From assembly GCA_010909725.1 (NCBI GenBank), contig JAACMV010000011.1:868001-932000 (forward strand): 64,000 bases of DNA. Reading direction: 5' to 3'. The position numbers and the translations under genes are program-made. This stretch comes from Picochlorum sp. 'celeri' (lineage: Eukaryota; Chlorophyta; Trebouxiophyceae). The notes beneath the pieces are model-generated. The model ran no database searches and was not told the DNA's origin. It saw only the letters and a list, made by a program, of their open reading frames with translations. Positions 58,832 through 64,000 of the stretch are shown piece after piece (position 1 is the first letter of the stretch; the number at the start of each line of letters is the position of its first letter).

Positions 58832-60665
58832 TTAATCTCTACGGGCACGACGGGACCTTCTGGTTGGAGATGCATCTTCCTTCTCTTCCTCTTCCTCTTC
58901 TTCCTCCTCCTCAATCTCTTCCTTCTTGTCCTTTGCTGGAGTGGCGTCCTTCTTCTTTGACTGTCCAACCTGCTCCTTTTCAGCTGTCTCAGCCTTTCCT
59001 GCTGGCATGAGCACAGTGGTCAACAAGAGGGCGACAAGTCCAGAGAGGCCAGCAATGGCAACCATTGGCTTCTCAATCAAAAAGTCGTAAATGTTAGAGA
59101 GAGGAGCCTGCTGGGCATATGGAGCGATGAGAGATGACTCAAAGATCTTGTCAACAACAGAGATGAAGCTGGATTCGACCTTGCCCAGGAAAGAGTCCTT
59201 GGCACCCTCAGTCTCCTTAATCTCCTTGGTTCTCTTCTCTTCATCTTCCTTGGCCTTGGCATCAAAAGCGGCCTTCTCCACATCATACTTTGGCTTCCAG
59301 TATTCCTCGAGGATCTTCTCAGCCTTCTCAACGCTGTCAGTGATCACAAGGTTATCAAAGTAGTAATCCTTGTCCATGGTCCAAATCTCAATGGCAACTC
59401 CTCCAATCTTTCCAATGTGTTTCAATGGAGTGGTATCGTTGTAGAAGTCTGGATTCTCAATCTTACGTGGAGCCCAAACACCCTTGTAGTCTGGGTTATC
59501 AATCATTGGTGGAACCCACTTGCCTTTGAACTCTGGGTTTGGCTTGTTTGGACGCTCCCATGGTCCGCATCCTGGAGCATCAGCACACTTTGGATTTGGC
59601 ACCATTGGTGGCTCCCAGTCACCATCCTCCTCATCATCCCAGTCCTCTGGCTTGGTAGCTTCTGGGTCTTCAATCTCTTTTGGCTCGCTCTCAAGCCATC
59701 CCTCTGGCATGGTGGCCTCCTCATCTGGAATCATGGCTGGCGCATCCTCATCCCAATCATCTGGCTTGACAGCATCTGGGTCTGGAATCTTGGCCTCATC
59801 AACCCAATCCTCTGGCTTTGTATCCTCTGGGTCATCAATCTCCTTTGGTGGGTTGAATGATGGGTCAAAGTGATCAAACAGAGATCCAGACTTCTTCTCC
59901 TCTCCATCAATCAACATGGAGTAGGTGTTGGTTGCAGAGTCGAGAATGGCAGTGTACACATGTGTCACATTGCTCTCACTTGGAACCATTGGTGGTGCTG
60001 TCAAGTGCTTCTCCTCAATCTTGTTGGTCTTTGGGCTCTTGTGACGGATAATCAAGTGCACCTTGTTGGTGGCTCCGCAGACATCTGGTCCAAACATAAT
60101 GGTATATGGAGTATCCTCGGCAAGGCCAGCTGGCTTGAAGGAGTCATCGGCGGTAATGAATTTCATGTACGCTCCTCCGCACTCGAGTCCATCACCAAGC
60201 TTCAATTCATACTGCAACACAGTCTTTCCCGCTCCTGGGTCCAATGGGGTTGGCAACAGTGCAGACATTCCATAGTGCTGAGCCTTCTCAGTCACCTTCA
60301 ACGCAGTGTTATCAGACCCCTCAAGAGCAGTCTCTACGGCAAAACGACCAGTATACTTCTCACCGGCTGCACACAATAGATAGTACAATATCAGACGGAG
60401 ACTTGGGTGTGATCAATTCGAGCGGCAAGATATGCCACTCCACCAATACCACATATTCACGCATTCAATATGCATGTAACAAGTATATATTCAATCAAGC
60501 AAAGGCATTGGCGGATATAACGCCAGCAGCCACCGAGAACAATCAGCACGTACTTGAGTAGATCCACCGCTCCTCCCAAGATTCTGAAAAAGTCTCATGG
60601 AAGGCCTGGCATCCGGCACCAAATGCCAAAATTGCAATCAATGCAACAATAGATGAGGAACGCAT
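58832..60665 (-). CDS. CNX: Calnexin
   Basis: Two exons: 60665-60554 and 60366-58832, with a 187-nt intron (GTACGT to GTGCAG), the longest I placed. The join gives WIYSTGEKYTGRF. About 548 residues. Exon 1 encodes a signal peptide (IVALIAILAFGAGCQA) and FHETFSESWEERW. The lectin domain has KTVLQYELKLGDGLECGGAY, YTIMFGPDVCG and HLIIRHK. The P-domain has four type 1 repeats (such as DPEDTKPEDWVDEAKIPDP) and type 2 repeats (GPWERPNKPNPEFKGKW). One membrane helix (MVAIAGLSGLVALLLTTVLM) leads to an acidic cytosolic tail ending RRSRRARRD. Calnexin binds monoglucosylated glycoproteins during ER folding. The membrane helix separates it from calreticulin. Confidence 0.96.
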
Positions 60666-61361
60666 TCTATCCCTGCCTCTTCTTCGCAGACTGACTGTGA
60701 TCAGACGACGGCACCTGGAACACAATGATACACTGATACGTCACGATCTGCTATCAGACAATGATTCTGGATTCATTAAAAGTGCTTTTAAATATCATGG
60801 AGCATACCTTGAAAAAAAACAATGAAATTGTTACTGCTTGTGGGTGGTTGCTGAATGGCCTTGTGAATGATGGGAGGGCATCAGCATCCATGACATCCGG
60901 CATCTCTGTTGATGACTTGGATTCTCATCCCATTGGGAGATGAGATGTATGGTATCCATGTGGTATGGCTGATGGTGGGATTGCGTGTTCTGGATGCCAT
61001 GCAGATGTACATGCAGGTTGGGTGAGGGAGAGGGGCGTATAGCATAGAGCAGTCATGTGGCATAGGGATCTTTGGTGATGGGATTGGCTTCTGAGGTCAT
61101 GAATTGTGTGTCAGGTGTTCTTGGAAGGGGTGGTGGATGTCGCGAGAGAGAAGACAGGGAATAGTATCACAGTCCCTCACCAAGGGGTGAAGGGGTGCTT
61201 TCAACGTCATTTTAAGAAAGTCGGAACGGCATGGCCCTGAATATTTCGCAGTACCTATTCAAGTGTACTGCAAATTTCTGGGGTGGTGCACTGGTCGAAC
61301 CACCAACCAACCCATTATATTCTGCACGCAGGCGATATCGACCGTGCATAAATATATTTTT
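60666..61361. other. Divergent intergenic region, calnexin / Nod19-like
   Basis: About 700 bp between divergent genes. I see no gene. The right half (60900-61200) is more G-rich on the plus strand than most gaps, and a short AT-rich run (ATAAATATATTTTTATGG) abuts the Nod19-like start. Confidence 0.4.
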
Positions 61362-63473
61362 ATGGTATTGTTGCGTAAAGAAATAATCTTTGGGGTGGGC
61401 ATTGTATTTGCAGCCCTGTTGGGCTGCGGACGCGGTGAGACCGTAGAGTGGAGTTTGGGGAAAACGTACCCAAATACGACTGTTGAGGCTGGTGATTGGA
61501 TGACGTTTGAATATAGATCTGGTATCCATGATGTATGGTCTATGCGTGGTCCAACGTGTGATTTTGAGGGGGCGACGCGGATGGATGCGAGCGGTGCGTC
61601 GAGTTATGCGGTGCAGTTGACCGAGCCAGGGACGTATTACTACGCGTGTTCGACGGCGGGGCATTGCGATGCTGGACAGAAAATTACAATACAGGTTGTT
61701 AATGGATCATCATCGTCGTCGTCATCATCGAGTGAGCAACAACAAGACCCAACAGGACAAGAAGAAGAAGAAGAAGATACTAATAATAATAATGGGCAAC
61801 AAGGTGCCTGTGCAGCACCTGTGCCATCGTCAACGCTGCCTGGATATGTGACAGTGTCGTGTCGTAGTAGAGCTCTGAGTCTCTCTCCAGGTGATAATAT
61901 ATACCCAGATGTTCCTCTTGCATCGCCCTATGTGGATGATGTGGTGGTTGTCAAAGCGGTTGCAGCCGACATTGTTGATGCATCTGGGAGGCCAGTGGCA
62001 TTGTCGGAAGTCTATTTGCATCATAGTTTCGGAGACTATAGATTTATTCCTGGGGAGGGATCAGAGGTGAGGCGGTCTCCGTGGAGAAATCCTTTGCCAG
62101 AGCCGTATGGTTTGCTTGTGAATGGGACACAGTTTTCTGTAAATCCCCAATCCAGGAACACAAACCTACACGTCATTAATACCGTTGGCGTTTCAGAGGA
62201 TGACCTCAAGGCGTGCATAGAGTGCTGGTGTTCGAATGAAGAAAGCTTTTCGGCAAGTATAGGGTGTTGCCGGAAATGTCCAAGCAACAGCACCGATGGT
62301 CGGAAGGATTATTTCTTGCAGTATAATGTCACCTACAAGGTTGCAGACAAGGAAACACTCGACTCCACGACGCCTGTTGATTTCGTCAATATTGATATTG
62401 CTGGGGGAGTTGAGTATTCGGTTGATGCCAAGGGGCCGGATACTGAGGATGTCATAGAGCGAACCTTTGCAATTGATTATTTCTGTCCTCAGACAAGGTC
62501 CTTCTCAGTCCTTGCGTGTAGAGCACATCAGCATATTGGGGGCAAATGTGTACGCATGACGGATGCAAAGACGGGCGAGCTTATTTGCGAAAGTTGCCCC
62601 GAGTATGGAACATCTTCGGCAAATGAGCCAGGTAATGAGAGTGGGTATGTTGTTGGGATGACAGAGTATTCCAGATTTGACAATCCTGTGCAGCTCGAGC
62701 CAGGGCAAGAGGTCACGGTGACTGCCGTATATGATGCATCCCAAAAATATGGGGGAGTCATGTCAATACTAGGAATCATGTTTGAGGGTATGGAATTGAG
62801 AGACGAATGCAACATTGATTTTGGTGGGTTTATACAGCCAGAGCTCAAGGAGGGACGTGTGAGCGAGTCAGAATTGATTCAAGGCTTGTCAGAGAGAGTC
62901 AAGGCAATGCCTTTAGACTGTGGAAATAATCTGAGACAGTATCTAGAAGATACGTTGATAACGTGTGCGCCTGCGGCGTATGATTTGAAGAATATGGATG
63001 TTCTGGATGCAGATGATAAGAAGATGTGCTGCGACGCCATCAATGAAAAAGAGGATGTCATGTCATATCTCCTGAAGCAAGGAATCGACATTGCTTCGAG
63101 ATCAGAGTGCTTCTGTCCTCTCGGAGAATTATTGAGATATGGCGTAGCCACTGAAAGTTTGGATGCTGTGATACAGCTGTCATCGATCTGCACTGGATCT
63201 TTACCAGATGATGGAATCATAGATGGCCTGTACGTTGCCCTGCAATCAATCTTTAGTCCACGGTGCCCAGATATCAAAGCTGCCATGGAACAGATGCTGT
63301 CGCAAAAGGCAGCAGAAACTGATACTGTAGCTGATGCTCCAGTACCAAGCGTGGTACAACCTAGTCCGGAATCAGGCCTTGTTGTTGAGGAGGAGCAGAG
63401 AGTCTCGGCATCTGCAGGACGGGTTGGCACCATCACAATGCTTGCAATTGCTGCCTTGATCCAATCGGTTTGA
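61362..63473 (+). CDS. Cupredoxin-Nod19-like fusion, probable GPI protein
   Basis: Single exon, 703 residues from the ATG at 61362. Signal peptide (IIFGVGIVFAALLGCGRG). A phytocyanin-like cupredoxin follows with His56, Cys96, His101 and Gln106 (YYYACSTAGHCDAGQKI), a stellacyanin-type copper site. After a Ser/Glu/Asn-rich linker comes a domain like plant stress-induced Nod19: LSPGDNIYPDVPL, VALSEVYLHHS, RAHQHIGGKC, PEYGT-, EPGNESGYVVGMTEYSRFDN and KYGGVMSILGIMFEG. Nod19 is related to copper type II monooxygenase folds and keeps the YLHH and HQH histidines here. A Cys-rich helical segment of about 200 residues follows, then a hydrophobic tail (ITMLAIAALIQSV) typical of GPI signals. Activity is unknown; an extracellular copper-binding role is inferred. 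Confidence 0.85.
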   Translation: MVLLRKEIIFGVGIVFAALLGCGRGETVEWSLGKTYPNTTVEAGDWMTFEYRSGIHDVWSMRGPTCDFEGATRMDASGASSYAVQLTEPGTYYYACSTAGHCDAGQKITIQVVNGSSSSSSSSSEQQQDPTGQEEEEEDTNNNNGQQGACAAPVPSSTLPGYVTVSCRSRALSLSPGDNIYPDVPLASPYVDDVVVVKAVAADIVDASGRPVALSEVYLHHSFGDYRFIPGEGSEVRRSPWRNPLPEPYGLLVNGTQFSVNPQSRNTNLHVINTVGVSEDDLKACIECWCSNEESFSASIGCCRKCPSNSTDGRKDYFLQYNVTYKVADKETLDSTTPVDFVNIDIAGGVEYSVDAKGPDTEDVIERTFAIDYFCPQTRSFSVLACRAHQHIGGKCVRMTDAKTGELICESCPEYGTSSANEPGNESGYVVGMTEYSRFDNPVQLEPGQEVTVTAVYDASQKYGGVMSILGIMFEGMELRDECNIDFGGFIQPELKEGRVSESELIQGLSERVKAMPLDCGNNLRQYLEDTLITCAPAAYDLKNMDVLDADDKKMCCDAINEKEDVMSYLLKQGIDIASRSECFCPLGELLRYGVATESLDAVIQLSSICTGSLPDDGIIDGLYVALQSIFSPRCPDIKAAMEQMLSQKAAETDTVADAPVPSVVQPSPESGLVVEEEQRVSASAGRVGTITMLAIAALIQSV

Positions 63474-63614
63474 CCCAATAATTCATTGCTATATGTACCA
63501 TTATAATTAATTAATTCTTCACTGCATGTAACGATCTCAATGACAGTCAGGATAGGCTGTTATCATGCGTCGCCATGCTTTGGTGTTGGACCAAACCACA
63601 GAATTCTACCACGG

Positions 63615-64000
63615 ATGGCTACTACTACGGGCTTGTCACTCGGCCAACTCATGAGTAAAAAATGTGTTCGAATTGGAAGCACAGCAATAGCGTATGCGAC
63701 ATCCTACAGGAGAGGATTTGCTCCTTTGAGTGCTGAGGGCCAGAGGGGGGTACCCCTTCGAGGACAATGCCCCATGGCTGGGACATCGCATGGAATGTTT
63801 GGTGCCAATTCGAAGCCTTATAAATGTATTGGAGGAAGGAAAGTCGGCATCGTTTGGTTTCGGAACGATTTACGTTTGCACGACCATGAGGCCCTCTCGA
63901 GGGCCACAGCAGAGTGTAGTTCTATGCTTCCAGTCTACTGCTTTGATCCCCGTGAATACGGGGAGTCTCGCCCTCAACGAGGGCGTAAGTATGGTAAAAC
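63615..64000 (+). CDS. CRY-DASH: CRY-DASH cryptochrome/photolyase, 5' part
   Basis: Open from the ATG at 63615 to the window edge, 128 complete codons, truncated by the window. The first 75 residues are basic with few acidic residues and look like an organelle transit peptide, as in plant CRY3. The photolyase domain then starts: GRKVGIVWFRNDLRLHDHEA, LSRATAECSSMLPVYCFDPR, ending GRKYGKT at the edge, the position of the conserved K-G segment in CRY-DASH. CRY-DASH proteins bind FAD and MTHF and repair pyrimidine dimers in single-stranded DNA in plastids and mitochondria. With only the N-terminus visible, a related class of photolyase is possible but less likely. Confidence 0.88.
   Translation, partial: MATTTGLSLGQLMSKKCVRIGSTAIAYATSYRRGFAPLSAEGQRGVPLRGQCPMAGTSHGMFGANSKPYKCIGGRKVGIVWFRNDLRLHDHEALSRATAECSSMLPVYCFDPREYGESRPQRGRKYGK

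Noticed and set aside
59417..60051. Long open frames antisense to calnexin
   Set aside because: They mirror the repetitive P-domain coding sequence and have no recognisable domain; composition effect.

Overview
The window reads as a gene-dense nuclear segment from a photosynthetic eukaryote, most likely a green-lineage microalga with a compact genome. Plastid-type enzymes are present: DXR with its plant-style PAWPGRA leader, tocopherol cyclase VTE1, MPBQ/MSBQ methyltransferase VTE3 and uroporphyrinogen decarboxylase. So are plant/green-type genes: GDP-mannose 3,5-epimerase, an SnRK2-like kinase, a Nod19-like protein and a specifier-type kelch protein. TGTAA motifs, the polyadenylation signal known from green algae, lie just past many stop codons on both strands. 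A secondary plastid host cannot be excluded from 64 kb. About 44 genes are supported. Most have zero or one intron. I placed 26 introns, 64 to 187 nt long, by reading frame and protein conservation.

Layout. 0.6-12.6 kb: plastid-type MATE transporter, TBCCD1, SDR42E-like dehydrogenase, PQ-loop transporter, VTE1, AIG2-like cyclotransferase, USE1 SNARE, Beclin/ATG6 and an unknown protein. 12.7-22.3 kb: a membrane-anchored sulfotransferase, HemE, DXR, kelch protein, SnRK2-like kinase, Pol I subunit RPA12 and riboflavin deaminase. 22.5-31.8 kb: a secreted Cys-containing unknown, a secreted DUF1254/DUF1214 protein, a plastid-type low-molecular-weight phosphatase, COQ3, a U2AF65-like factor and exocyst SEC10. 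32-47.7 kb: PRMT3, a DWNN protein, VTE3, Pescadillo, GME, RAB2, the diflavin reductase NDOR1/TAH18, a TPR protein, a YaaW-like protein and mitochondrial ACP. 48-64 kb: two tandem paralogous secreted proteins, mitochondrial uL24, a CDC48-like double AAA ATPase, a putative thylakoid-lumen protein, RRP36, UFD1, ERH, AlkB-like monooxygenase, calnexin, a cupredoxin-Nod19 fusion and the 5' end of a CRY-DASH gene cut by the window edge.

Genes are not in operons, but some functions recur: plastid isoprenoid/tocopherol/tetrapyrrole synthesis (DXR, VTE1, VTE3, HemE), ER and ubiquitin-linked quality control (calnexin, UFD1, CDC48-like), membrane traffic (USE1, SEC10, RAB2, Beclin) and nucleolar ribosome assembly (PES1, RRP36, RPA12). 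Convergent pairs are packed tail to tail, with 8 to 50 bp between stops in several cases and one 18-bp overlap.

The strongest unexpected signal is the splice-site code. Donors are mostly GTACGT, none is GTAAGT, acceptors are mostly TGCAG, and there is little or no polypyrimidine tract. Next are the tandem paralogous secreted pair, the cupredoxin-Nod19 fusion, a CDC48-like ATPase whose first ATPase ring lacks the Walker B glutamate, and eroded zinc ligands in both RPA12 and PRMT3. Translations and splice sites were read by eye; no database search was run.
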